Source: Planctomycetota bacterium
GTDB taxonomy: Bacteria; Planctomycetota; Planctomycetia; Pirellulales; UBA1268
NCBI GenBank assembly: GCA_029978905.1
Contig: JAPOIM010000025.1
Location: 1 to 49,110, forward strand
Direction of reading: 5' to 3'
Length of the DNA: 49,110 nt
Position 1 is the stretch's first letter. Each line of letters begins with the position of its first letter. Positions 26,918 through 35,583 of the stretch are shown piece after piece. The notes below the pieces were generated by a model that was given only the letters and a program-made list of their open reading frames with translations, made no database searches and was not told the origin of the DNA. Position numbers and translations under genes: made by a program.

Positions 26918-29900
26918 GTGGCGGTTGGCGCTGAGCCGACCCCGGAGGCAGCCGGCCCAATGACGACAGCTGATGCGTCGCAACCGACGAACGACCCGGC
27001 AGCCACCCTCCTCGGCTACCTCAACTTCTCTTCCGGGGCGTTTGACCCGACAGCCTGGCAGGCGATGAACGAGCTCTTTGCGTCGGTGGAGCCGGCGGAG
27101 GCGAGCGCGTTGCCGGCTGAGGGCAGTGGCGATTCCGGCTCGGTGGCTGGCAGTGGTGAGCGGCCCGACGCCGTCGCGGCCGTCGCGGCCCTGCTTGGGA
27201 AGCGGCTCGACGCGCTTGAGCGCGAGGCGCCGGCATTCCGCAATGCGGTCCAGGCACGGCAGGTGCTCGCGTTGACATTTGAGCAACTCCCTGCGGCCTA
27301 CCGAGCCTTCCATCGTGATCTGCTGGAGCACCAGCCCCCCGGGGCGATTGAGCGACCATTCTTTATGGCCGCTGCGGCACAGGCGGTGCTCTCGACGGGC
27401 GGACCCTTCGATGATGCACCGCCCCTCTTGGATCGCGCAATCACCACACTCAACGACTACGTCGGCTGGCGGCCGGTGGCAGTCTTGGAGAACGAGCGAC
27501 TCTCCGAGCCCTACCCCCACGAACGCGTGCGGCCGGTACCGTTGTTCGTGGCGGGTGCTGGTGTGGCACACGGCCGGTACGCACAGCTGATCGCGGGGGC
27601 GGTGGAGATCCTGGAAAAAGCTCCGCAGACACTCGCAAACCAGGCGGACTTTGACCTCTCGAACTTGGAAGAACTTGCGGTCGATCCCCGGGCCTTCGAC
27701 TTCCTCCACCCGGCGGCAAGTCGTCCGAACTACCTCTTTGGCTTGTGGGATCCGGATCGGATCGATGGCCGAGGCTGGTATCGTCGACTCGTGGTGCAGC
27801 AGGCCACGCTCGAGGGCATCCGGTCGTGGTCGGAGCAGCCTGGCGCGCCTCCCGACGAGCGACTTCACGAGGCCTCGGCGGTGCTGGCTGGCGTGCTGCT
27901 GATGGCCGCTGGGCTCTCGGGGCATGGGCCGGGAGCGATACAGGCCGGCCTGCCACTGGCGCAGCTGCTGCCGAAGATCGCCGGCTACCGTGATGAGTTC
28001 TACCGGTGGCTGATGACGACGCTGCCCCCAGAGCACCGTCGTCGGCTCGAAGAAGAAATGGAGCGGCTACGACAACCGTTTGGTGGGGTTCGTCGTTTCA
28101 TCAACACCACGCTTGCCGCCGCGCGGGCGAAGCAGGTTGAGAGCGTTTCATTGGCATCGGTGTTTGCTCGCTTGGGACGTCGGGAGGCGGCTGAGCGGAT
28201 GGCGCGGCGGGTTCCTGCGGCGTCGGCGCGGATGGCGTCTCGCGTGATGAGCCGCAGCGTGGCGGCAGACGAAGCCGTGTCGCGCGGTGACGTCGCGGTG
28301 GCCCTCGATCTGTTGAGCGAGGCCACGGACCTCCTCTTTCGCGCGGTTGGGTGTGGCGCGGCGGTGGACCCCTGGAACATTCTCGGGCTCGGCGGCCAGT
28401 TCCCGCTGCACGACCCCGGTGGGGAGAGCCTTCCCGATCCGCGGGTGGAAGATCTCGTGTCGATGACGGCGGCTGTGCTCGAAGGTTCGGCGGCGGCCTG
28501 GCGATCGGCGGCACTCGCCGGCAAAACGGATCTCGCGGCCCGGGCTGAGGGCGCGGTGGAACGCCTCGCAGGGTGGTGGGATCGCCATGCCACCACGACG
28601 GTCTCGGGGGTGTCGCATCTCTCTGGTCGTGAGGTGCTCGATTCGACCCGCGACGTGATTCGCGCACTTGAACGACGACGCGCGGCGGGGCCGGAAGCGC
28701 CTCCTGCAGGCTTCTGGCGAAAGGAAGTCGCGGCCTTCTCCTCCACGCGAAGTCATGCTGAGGCTGCGTCGGCGCTCATTCGAGAAGGGGATCTCGATGC
28801 GGCGATGGGGCTGATCGTGCACTGGGCTTCGCTCTTAGAAGGTGATCTTCTCGCACGAAGTGGCGATGAGTGGCTGCATGCTGCCGAGGCGTGGTTGGCG
28901 GCGGCGCTCGAAGACCCATCGCCCGCGTCTCGGAGTCGTCAGCGTCGCTTTCTGGAGTTGGTGGAGGCGAACACGTCCGGGGTCGTCGATCTCATCGAAC
29001 TGGTGGTGGGAGATCGAACGCAGGGGGGTCGCACCCGTGGCGAGCCCTCCGATGACGACGGCGACGGCGACGGCGACGGCGATGTGGATGAGAACGTGGC
29101 TGCCGCCTACGAAACGATGGTCTGGAGAGACTCGGCGGACGACGGTGTGGAAGGGGGCATGCTCGAGACCGATTCCGGAGGGCATGATGAGCTTGGGCCC
29201 CTGGAAGACGTGGAAGAAGCGGCGGAGTTTTTGGCTGGCGTGGCCCGGCTTGTACGCACCGTCGTGATCGCGTGGAGCCATCAGACGGTCGCGACTCAAG
29301 TTCCCACACCCGAGGCTGAACTCGATTCCGTGGCAGGGTGGCGGCATGTGCTGCGACGCATCCGCAACGGCATGGTCCGGGCCGCGGCCGCCATCAGTGA
29401 GCGTTCGGTGCAGGGCGGGCCGATGCTCTCAGCGGGCGACGAGGATCGCTTCAGGCTCGCGGCTGATGCGGCGGCCGAGCGACTCCTGGAGTCGGCGGTC
29501 CAGCTGTCAGAAACGCTCTGGATGCTCGCCGCACACCGGGCGATTGCCGAGGGGCGCACCGAGGTGCCAGCGTCTGGCCGGGGTGCGGTGGGGGTGCTGT
29601 TTGGGGCGATGCTCTCGGGGAACGTCGAGGCAACTCGGACAGCTCTCGAGCACGTGCAGCAGCAACTGATGGGCCGCCGTGTGCTCTATGTGCCGCTTTC
29701 ACGAGGTGGTCGGCCTGACAAAATTGTGGCTGCCCGTCGCCGTGAACGGCTGCTGGAGAGGTTGGCCGCCAGTCTGCCGAGGCTCGGGCTCGTGCCAGAA
29801 ACGATCGGGATTGTGCGGCTCGCCAAGTCGCTGGAGCGGCATCGTCCGCCAGGGGCGGCGAGCGTGAGCGAGTTTGATCGTGTCTTTGAAGCTGCGACCA

Positions 29901-30949
29901 CGTCGCTCGTGGAGCGAATCTGCGAGTCGGCAGGCTCCGATGCGGAGGATGCTGCCCAGCGGACCGAGCGGATCCTTGAAGGGGTGTCGCAGCTGGTGCC
30001 GCAGTTGCTCGAGACGTGGATGACCCATGCTCGCCAGCTGCGGCTGTCGGTGCTTGAGCGGATGCGAGACGACAAGGTCTACGCCGTGATTCGCGACTTT
30101 GTGGAGCGGTATGGCGGTGGGCTCTTCACCCAGCATCTGATGGCCCCGACCTCGCTGCGGGGGATCCTCCGCCGTGGGGTGCGGCCGTGGCTGGAAGGGC
30201 TGATGGAGAAGGCGGAGTTTGATCCAGAGATGGAGCGGACTCCGCTGATCAATGCGATTGCCTCTGGCGAGTTGCCGCTGCGGCATGCGGCGGCCCGGGT
30301 GCGGCTCGTGCTCGAGAGCATTGCTGAAAACCACGCCGAGTACCGTGACTGGAACTCCACCACGTCGCAGTCAGACCGGGGTGAGTATCTTCACATCCTG
30401 CTCGATTTTTTGCGGGTTAAGGCGGAGTATGACCGGATCAGCTGGACGCTGCGGCCCGTCGGGATGGCGCACCGGGTGCTTGCCAGACGAGGGGAGACTG
30501 AGGCGGCGAAGGCCTGGCGGCTGCGGATGCGAGAAGAAACCTCCGCCACCTCTGACGGCCTGAAGCGACGCCTCAGTGAAATCGAGTCGACGTGGGGGCT
30601 GCGGTTGGCGAGCGTTGCCGACTGCGTGCAGCGTCCGTTCACGGCGGTGCTGGAGCAGGATGAACTGGAGTCGCTGGTAGAGCCAGCTGTCCGCGAACTG
30701 CGACGCGGTGGCCCCTCACCGGCCGCGGAGGCACTTGAAGAGCGAGCGGAGGGTTTTCTTGGGCTTGCCGCAGGGTCGGGGGTGGAAGTCCCCGAGTGGC
30801 TTGAGCAACTCGGGCGGTGCGTGGATGTCGCGCTCGAGCATCGGGTTGAGGTGTCCCCAATCGGTCGTCTGCCTGATGCGATTGCCTGGCAGCCGATTGC
30901 GTGGAGCGTTGTTGAGGAGATGCTCGCGCCTCCAAGTCGCGATGAATAG
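26918..30949 (+). CDS. Large helical protein of unknown function (1343 residues)
   Basis: I do not recognise a family. The chain is almost entirely alpha-helical and rich in Ala, Leu, Arg and Glu, with no signal peptide and no membrane helix, so it is probably cytosolic. Residues 85-400 and 770-1330 look like packed helical repeats; an acidic low-complexity stretch near 708-725 (DDDGDGDGDGD) separates the halves. No Walker, zinc or catalytic motif is visible. A GTG start with GGAGTGAGG just upstream is chosen; an ATG 14 codons later (26960) is an alternative. It is followed by the lipB-like gene after 79 bases. Confidence 0.7.
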   Translation: MAVGAEPTPEAAGPMTTADASQPTNDPAATLLGYLNFSSGAFDPTAWQAMNELFASVEPAEASALPAEGSGDSGSVAGSGERPDAVAAVAALLGKRLDALEREAPAFRNAVQARQVLALTFEQLPAAYRAFHRDLLEHQPPGAIERPFFMAAAAQAVLSTGGPFDDAPPLLDRAITTLNDYVGWRPVAVLENERLSEPYPHERVRPVPLFVAGAGVAHGRYAQLIAGAVEILEKAPQTLANQADFDLSNLEELAVDPRAFDFLHPAASRPNYLFGLWDPDRIDGRGWYRRLVVQQATLEGIRSWSEQPGAPPDERLHEASAVLAGVLLMAAGLSGHGPGAIQAGLPLAQLLPKIAGYRDEFYRWLMTTLPPEHRRRLEEEMERLRQPFGGVRRFINTTLAAARAKQVESVSLASVFARLGRREAAERMARRVPAASARMASRVMSRSVAADEAVSRGDVAVALDLLSEATDLLFRAVGCGAAVDPWNILGLGGQFPLHDPGGESLPDPRVEDLVSMTAAVLEGSAAAWRSAALAGKTDLAARAEGAVERLAGWWDRHATTTVSGVSHLSGREVLDSTRDVIRALERRRAAGPEAPPAGFWRKEVAAFSSTRSHAEAASALIREGDLDAAMGLIVHWASLLEGDLLARSGDEWLHAAEAWLAAALEDPSPASRSRQRRFLELVEANTSGVVDLIELVVGDRTQGGRTRGEPSDDDGDGDGDGDVDENVAAAYETMVWRDSADDGVEGGMLETDSGGHDELGPLEDVEEAAEFLAGVARLVRTVVIAWSHQTVATQVPTPEAELDSVAGWRHVLRRIRNGMVRAAAAISERSVQGGPMLSAGDEDRFRLAADAAAERLLESAVQLSETLWMLAAHRAIAEGRTEVPASGRGAVGVLFGAMLSGNVEATRTALEHVQQQLMGRRVLYVPLSRGGRPDKIVAARRRERLLERLAASLPRLGLVPETIGIVRLAKSLERHRPPGAASVSEFDRVFEAATTSLVERICESAGSDAEDAAQRTERILEGVSQLVPQLLETWMTHARQLRLSVLERMRDDKVYAVIRDFVERYGGGLFTQHLMAPTSLRGILRRGVRPWLEGLMEKAEFDPEMERTPLINAIASGELPLRHAAARVRLVLESIAENHAEYRDWNSTTSQSDRGEYLHILLDFLRVKAEYDRISWTLRPVGMAHRVLARRGETEAAKAWRLRMREETSATSDGLKRRLSEIESTWGLRLASVADCVQRPFTAVLEQDELESLVEPAVRELRRGGPSPAAEALEERAEGFLGLAAGSGVEVPEWLEQLGRCVDVALEHRVEVSPIGRLPDAIAWQPIAWSVVEEMLAPPSRDE
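29060..29083 (+). repeat. Hexanucleotide tandem repeat inside the large helical protein
   Basis: Three GGCGAC units and a GGCGAT, coding for a Gly-Asp run in the acidic linker. The copy number could vary by slippage in steps of two residues without a frameshift. Confidence 0.6.
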
Positions 30950-31028
30950 CACGCGGTGGCGTGTGGCGTGTCGTGAGTCCTGCAGTGACGCAGGGTTTGT
31001 TTTGTACCTTCCCTCGGCTGCGTGAGTG

Positions 31029-31787
31029 ATGTCCGCGAGTTCCCCCTCCAAGCTTCCCACCACCAGGCTTTCGGTCTGGCTCGCAGGCCAGGTCGATGTC
31101 GAGGAGTATCTCCGCGTTGCTGAGCGGCTTGCCTGGGAGGTTTCAGAGCCGGACGGACGCGGTCCTACTCTGCTTTTGTGTGAGCATGCGGACGCGATCA
31201 CGATGGGCAGGCTCGCCTCACGTCGCGACGTCGACTTCACGGATGACGAACTGAGGCGGCACGGCGTGCGGCTGCGGTTTGTCGGGCGAGGTGGTGGGGC
31301 GGTGCTCCACGCGCCAGGGCAGGTGGCGGTCTACCTATTTGCTCGGCTGACCGATCTTGGGCTCGGGGAGTATGACGTGGCCGCCTATGTCGATCGCTTC
31401 GAGGGGGGGCTCGCTGCGGCGGTCGAGGCCATGAAGTGCCCAGCCAAGAGGATTCCTGGGATTCCGGGGGTGTTTGGGGCCCACGGCCAGCTCGCCGCGG
31501 TGGGCATCGCTGTTCGTCGAGGTGTGGTTTTGCACGGGGGCTTTGTGAATGTGTCTCCGCCGCTCACGCTCTATCGCCGGGTGCGGACCACCTCCGCCGG
31601 CGGGATGGGGTCGATTGAGGCGGGGCGCCGCCGGCGTGCGGCTCCCAGCGAAGCCCGCTCGCTGATCGTGCAGGCGATGGCGTCGGCCTTCAACGCTGAG
31701 GTGGTGAGCCTACAATCGGGTGTCCCAGGCGGCTTCGCGGGAGGCCGCCCATCGCATCCCCAACGGGCGAGACGTCATGTCGGCTGA
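31029..31787 (+). CDS. lipB: LipB-like octanoyltransferase homologue lacking the catalytic dyad
   Basis: A 252-residue member of the lipoate/biotin ligase fold. RGGGAVLHAPGQVAVYLFARL (residues 88-108, with one loop change) matches the RGGxxxxHGPGQ substrate loop of LipB, and IPGIPGVFGAHGQLAAVGIAV and RRGVVLHGGFVNV match the active-site strands. However, where LipB has the catalytic Lys (KIxxxG) this protein has Q154, and where LipB has Cys (PCG) it reads T187-T188-S189. If these alignments hold it cannot work by the usual acyl-cysteine route. Its 3' end overlaps lipA by 11 bases, so context still says lipoate synthesis. It could have another chemistry or act as a binding partner of LipA. Confidence 0.75.
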   Translation: MSASSPSKLPTTRLSVWLAGQVDVEEYLRVAERLAWEVSEPDGRGPTLLLCEHADAITMGRLASRRDVDFTDDELRRHGVRLRFVGRGGGAVLHAPGQVAVYLFARLTDLGLGEYDVAAYVDRFEGGLAAAVEAMKCPAKRIPGIPGVFGAHGQLAAVGIAVRRGVVLHGGFVNVSPPLTLYRRVRTTSAGGMGSIEAGRRRRAAPSEARSLIVQAMASAFNAEVVSLQSGVPGGFAGGRPSHPQRARRHVG

Positions 31788-32730
31788 ACCTCTTTCCTCA
31801 CTTCCGATTCTCTCGCTCGACGGCGTCACCGGCGAGGTTGCCGGGGGAGTGAGTTGCAGCAGCCCGGCCTTGCCCTCCACGCGGCGTCTGCCGCCGTGGC
31901 TTCGCCGCAATCTCGAGCCGGGTGGTGGGCACGGTGAAACGGCGCGGCTCGTGGAAGAACTTGGACTGGAGACGGTCTGTTCGTCGGCCAAGTGCCCCAA
32001 CCGACTGGAGTGTTGGTCGTCGCGGACGGCGACCTTCATGATTTTAGGCAACGTCTGCACCCGCCCCTGTGGGTTCTGCTCGGTGCCCAAGGGGAAGACC
32101 GAAGAGCTTGAGGGGGATGAGCCCGAGCGGGTGGCTGAGGCTGCGAAGCGGCTCGGGCTCGCGCATGTGGTAATCACGAGTGTCACCCGCGACGACCTTC
32201 CCGATGGCGGAGCCGAGCACTTCGCCCGCACGATTCACGCGGTCCGCGAGGTTAGTGGTGCGGTGGTGGAGGTGCTCGTGCCAGACTTCCTCGACAAGCC
32301 CGGAGCGCTTGAGCAGGTGATGGCCGCTCGCCCGGATGTCTTCAATCACAACACCGAGACTGTGCCAAGGCTCTATCGACAGGTGCGTGGCCGCAAGAGC
32401 CGCTACGCTTGGACGCTCCAGTTGCTCTCAGATGCCAAACGGCTGATGCCCGAGGTGAAGACCAAGAGCGGGTTGATGCTCGGCCTTGGCGAGACACGCG
32501 ATGAACTGCTCGAGGTGTTTGCCGACCTCCTGGCCAATCAGGTCGACTTCCTCACCCTCGGCCAGTACCTGCAGCCCACACTCGACTCACTGCCCGTTGA
32601 GAGGTACGTGCCGCCTGAGGAGTTTGACGACCTTGGCCGCCTCGCCCGTCAGATGGGATTTGCAAACGTCGCCTCGGGCCCGCTCGTTCGTTCGAGTTAC
32701 CACGCTCGCGAGATGCACGAAGGGGAGTAG
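31777..32730 (+). CDS. lipA: Lipoyl synthase
   Basis: A 317-residue radical SAM enzyme that inserts two sulfur atoms into protein-bound octanoyl groups. Auxiliary cluster cysteines: C68, C73, C79 (CSSAKCPNRLEC). Radical SAM cluster: C94, C98, C101 (CTRPCGFC). The C-terminal serine ligand motif RSSYHA is at 305-310. All sites intact. A frame extension upstream to a GTG at 31720 exists; I chose the ATG within the end of lipB. It has about 45 residues before the conserved core, slightly long. Confidence 0.95.
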   Translation: MSAEPLSSLPILSLDGVTGEVAGGVSCSSPALPSTRRLPPWLRRNLEPGGGHGETARLVEELGLETVCSSAKCPNRLECWSSRTATFMILGNVCTRPCGFCSVPKGKTEELEGDEPERVAEAAKRLGLAHVVITSVTRDDLPDGGAEHFARTIHAVREVSGAVVEVLVPDFLDKPGALEQVMAARPDVFNHNTETVPRLYRQVRGRKSRYAWTLQLLSDAKRLMPEVKTKSGLMLGLGETRDELLEVFADLLANQVDFLTLGQYLQPTLDSLPVERYVPPEEFDDLGRLARQMGFANVASGPLVRSSYHAREMHEGE

Positions 32731-32790
32731 CCCGTATCCCAAACCGCTGCGACTGCAGTGGGAAGAGCGCTCTCCAAGAAGGGAACGACG

Positions 32791-33090
32791 ATGACCAGCG
32801 ACAGTGACACGTTTGGTGGGCGTCTGTACGCTGAGTTGCGACGTCTCACCGGATACAACCTCATCACAGGGATGTTGGACTACCAGGCGATCCAGCAACT
32901 GAAGGTGGCTGATCGCGAAGACGCGACGAAGCTCTTTCATGGCAGCGGTGTCGAAGCGATTCAGTTGCTCAAGACTGCCGAGCCAGAGGAAGTCGCGCAG
33001 TATTTCGTCGCCAAGGCAGAGGAGGTCAACGTGCACGGCGCGAGTCTTGGAGAGATCATCTTGGCATTGAGCAGCTTGGTCTCCGAGTAG
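32791..33090 (+). CDS. Small hypothetical protein (99 residues)
   Basis: Reads MTSDSDTFGGRLYAELRRLT and is helical throughout, with no membrane segment or cysteine. The C-terminal half has repeated short helices (EAIQLLKTAEPEEVAQYFV). AAGGGA precedes the ATG. It lies 60 bases after lipA on the same strand. No family recognised; codon use looks like that of a true gene. Confidence 0.6.
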   Translation: MTSDSDTFGGRLYAELRRLTGYNLITGMLDYQAIQQLKVADREDATKLFHGSGVEAIQLLKTAEPEEVAQYFVAKAEEVNVHGASLGEIILALSSLVSE

Positions 33091-33163
33091 GTCGTGTGGC
33101 AAAGAGCAATCTGCGGGAGCCAGTTGCACCACCGAATCCAATCCTCCAAGGAGGAGACGTTCC

Positions 33164-34273
33164 ATGAAATCAAATCAGACGAAGCGACTTCACCGCCGAG
33201 GTGTGTGCAGATTGCTTGGTGCGCTCACCATCGTTCTGTTCGTCACGGCGGCATCAGCAGCGGAGAAGGACAACGGCCTGCCTGATCCGGATGGCCAACC
33301 GGCGGACCTGAGCAAGCCCGTTCAGGTTTTCCTGATCATGGGGCAGTCCAATACGCTCGAGATGGGCAAGGTCGCGGGCGACACGGACGGGACGCTCGAA
33401 CATGCCGTCAAGTCCGCAGGTCTGTATCCCTTCATGGTCGACGATTCGGGGGAGTGGACCGTTCGGAAGGATGTGCGGAGCGTGCATTCCCAAGGCAGCG
33501 GCGGGCCCGGTGGCAAAGGCGGCATCAAACGTAACGACTGGCTCACCGTTTCCGGTGGCAAGATCGGCATCGAGCAGGGCATCGGACATCATCTCGGCAC
33601 CGCGATCGATGCGCCGGTGCTGATCCTGAAGAGTTCGATCGGGAATCGCAGCCTGGGCTGGGATCTGCTCCCGCCCGGGTCGCCGTCCTACGAGTTCACC
33701 GATCCCAAGGACGGCAAGATTTATGTCTACGCGGGCTATGGCCAGAGCCCCGACCGATGGGAAAAGGGGACCGAGCCCATGCCCATCGCCTGGCAAGCCG
33801 GATTGCAGTACGACGGCGACGTCGCCCGCGCACAAGACGTGCTCAGCGCACTCGGTGATTATTATCCGGGCGCGGGCCAGTATGAGGTCGCCGGTTTCTT
33901 CTGGTGGCAGGGAGACAAGGACCGCTACAACCCTGGGCACGCCCACAAGTATGAGGAAAACCTTGTCACCTTGATCAAGGCACTCCGCAAAGAGTTCGAC
34001 GCCCCCGAGGCAAAGTTTGTCTGTGCAACGCTCGGCCAAACCGATAAGGACACCGCCTCCGGCACCGAAAAAAACATCATCGATGCGCAGTTCGCTATCA
34101 GCGACCCAGGCACGCATCCGGAGTTTCTCGGAACCGTTGCCACGGTTTACACGCACCCACTTTCCAAAGGGGGCGCCTCCAACAGCCATTACAACGGGAA
34201 CGCGGAAACCTACATGAATGTCGGCCTGAGCATGGGCAAGGCAATGGTCGAGTTGCTCAAGGGCGACGAGTGA
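33164..34273 (+). CDS. Secreted SGNH-type esterase (sialate O-acetylesterase-like)
   Basis: A 369-residue exported protein with a signal peptide (residues 16-33). VQVFLIMGQSNTLEMG (residues 53-68) is the block I motif of the carbohydrate-esterase/SASA group, with S62 as nucleophile. VAGFFWWQGDKDRYN matches the FxWxQGExD segment of sialate O-acetylesterases. A C-terminal His in ASNSHYNG probably completes the site. AAGGAGGAG lies before the ATG, an unusually strong site for this window. Likely removes acetyl groups from polysaccharides; substrate unknown. Confidence 0.8.
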   Translation: MKSNQTKRLHRRGVCRLLGALTIVLFVTAASAAEKDNGLPDPDGQPADLSKPVQVFLIMGQSNTLEMGKVAGDTDGTLEHAVKSAGLYPFMVDDSGEWTVRKDVRSVHSQGSGGPGGKGGIKRNDWLTVSGGKIGIEQGIGHHLGTAIDAPVLILKSSIGNRSLGWDLLPPGSPSYEFTDPKDGKIYVYAGYGQSPDRWEKGTEPMPIAWQAGLQYDGDVARAQDVLSALGDYYPGAGQYEVAGFFWWQGDKDRYNPGHAHKYEENLVTLIKALRKEFDAPEAKFVCATLGQTDKDTASGTEKNIIDAQFAISDPGTHPEFLGTVATVYTHPLSKGGASNSHYNGNAETYMNVGLSMGKAMVELLKGDE

Positions 34274-34356
34274 GCCCGCACCACGAGCGGCGCAAGCGAG
34301 AGCGTTTTCAGATTACGTGTATTGCCGGCTCGGAGTCGGCAAAAGTCTCGTCGCAG

Positions 34357-34404
34357 GGCGAGGATACGCCCAAACGCTCCTCGAGCGTTCGCCAACCCCT
34401 CGCC
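34357..34404. terminator. Nested double stem in a convergent intergenic region
   Basis: An outer stem GGCGAGG (34357-34363) with CCTCGCC (34398-34404) encloses an inner perfect hairpin AACGCTC/GAGCGTT with a three-base loop (34373-34389). A further imperfect dyad GCCGGCT/AGTCGGC lies at 34324-34340. The region is between two converging genes, so a bidirectional, possibly Rho-assisted, terminator is likely. There is no T run. Confidence 0.45.
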
Positions 34405-34467
34405 TCGTTATCCGCTTCTGCCACATCATCGCCGCAGGGATCCCGAATGCGCTCTCGGCGTTCGTCG

Positions 34468-35526
34468 CTACTCGCCGTCTTCGAGGCCGTGCTCGGTGAG
34501 CTTCTTGCGGAGCGTGTTGCGGTTGATGCCGAGGCGAGCCGCGGCTTTGAGTTGCACGCCTCCGCAGGCCGCGAGCATCTGAGCGATCAGTTCGCGCTCA
34601 ACACGGCTCACGATTCGTTCGAAGAGGTTGTCGTCGTCTTCGGCGACGGTGGTCATGCCCTGTTCGACGAGTTCCCTCGCCAGCGTGTCGAGGTCGCCAC
34701 CGCGCCCAGGCATGCTTGGGGTGACGGTTTCGCCGCGGATGGTGGGCGGCAGCAGGGCGAGGTCGATTTCATCTCCCGTCGCCAGCACCACGCACCGTTC
34801 GATCACGTTTTGGAGTTCGCGAACGTTGCCCGGCCAGTGGTACTTCACCAACGCGTCGAGCGCCTCTGGGTGGATGTGCACCACAAACCGATCGTTTTCC
34901 TCGTTGTAGATCTCGAGAAAATGGCTGGCGAGTTGGGGAATGTCTTCGCGGCGGGCACGCAATGGCGGCAGATAGATGGGAACAACGTTGAGTCGGTAGT
35001 AGAGGTCTTCACGAAAACGCTCGCAGGCGACCTCGTCGAGCAGTTCGCGGTTGCTTGCGGCGATCACGCGGGTGTCGACGCGAATCGTCTCGGTGTCTCC
35101 CACGCGTTCAAACTCCCGCTCCTGCAAAACTCGCAGCAGCTTGACTTGCAGCTGGGGCGAGGTGGAGTTGATCTCGTCGAGGAAGATCGTGCCAGTGTGC
35201 GCGGCCTCAAAGCGTCCGGCTCGGTTCGTGACGGCGCCGGTGAAGGAACCGCGGACATGGCCGAAGAGTTCGCTTTCCAGCAGGCTCTCTGAAAGTGCGC
35301 CGCAGTTGACCCGCACAAACGGTCCACTCCCACGCGGTGACAACTCGTGAAGGGCCCGCGCGATCACTTCCTTGCCGGTGCCCGTTTCCCCGGTCAGCAG
35401 GACCGAGGCATTGGAAGCCGCCACCTGCCGGGTGAGGGCATACACCTCCTGCATCGCCTTCCCTGTACCAACGACCCCGCGGATCGGCAGTGGGGAGGCA
35501 GCATTGTCTGGGGAGTTGCGGAGCAT
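34468..35526 (-). CDS. Sigma-54 dependent transcriptional activator without receiver domain
   Basis: A 352-residue AAA+ activator. Walker A is GETGTGKE (46-53), the sigma-54 contact loop is GSFTGA (93-98, Ser for Ala at the second place of GAFTGA), Walker B is TIFLDE (113-118). YHWPGNVRELQNVIER is the sensor II helix. The C-terminus is a Fis-type helix-turn-helix (LKAAARLGINRNTLRKKL). No regulatory domain precedes the AAA+ domain, so activity must be controlled by concentration or by a partner. It is the last gene of the argH-(HEAT/pseudo-receiver)-activator run. Confidence 0.92.
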   Translation of the reverse strand: MLRNSPDNAASPLPIRGVVGTGKAMQEVYALTRQVAASNASVLLTGETGTGKEVIARALHELSPRGSGPFVRVNCGALSESLLESELFGHVRGSFTGAVTNRAGRFEAAHTGTIFLDEINSTSPQLQVKLLRVLQEREFERVGDTETIRVDTRVIAASNRELLDEVACERFREDLYYRLNVVPIYLPPLRARREDIPQLASHFLEIYNEENDRFVVHIHPEALDALVKYHWPGNVRELQNVIERCVVLATGDEIDLALLPPTIRGETVTPSMPGRGGDLDTLARELVEQGMTTVAEDDDNLFERIVSRVERELIAQMLAACGGVQLKAAARLGINRNTLRKKLTEHGLEDGE

Positions 35527-35583
35527 CGAACGTGCCGTAACGGCTGCATTGGCAGCCCGTCGAGCATGGGGGCGTCGTTGGAA

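Noticed and set aside
34274..34467. Integron attC site, because of nested inverted repeats after a gene
   Set aside because: No RYYYAAC/GTTRRRY core pair at the ends of the stem, and no cassette array.
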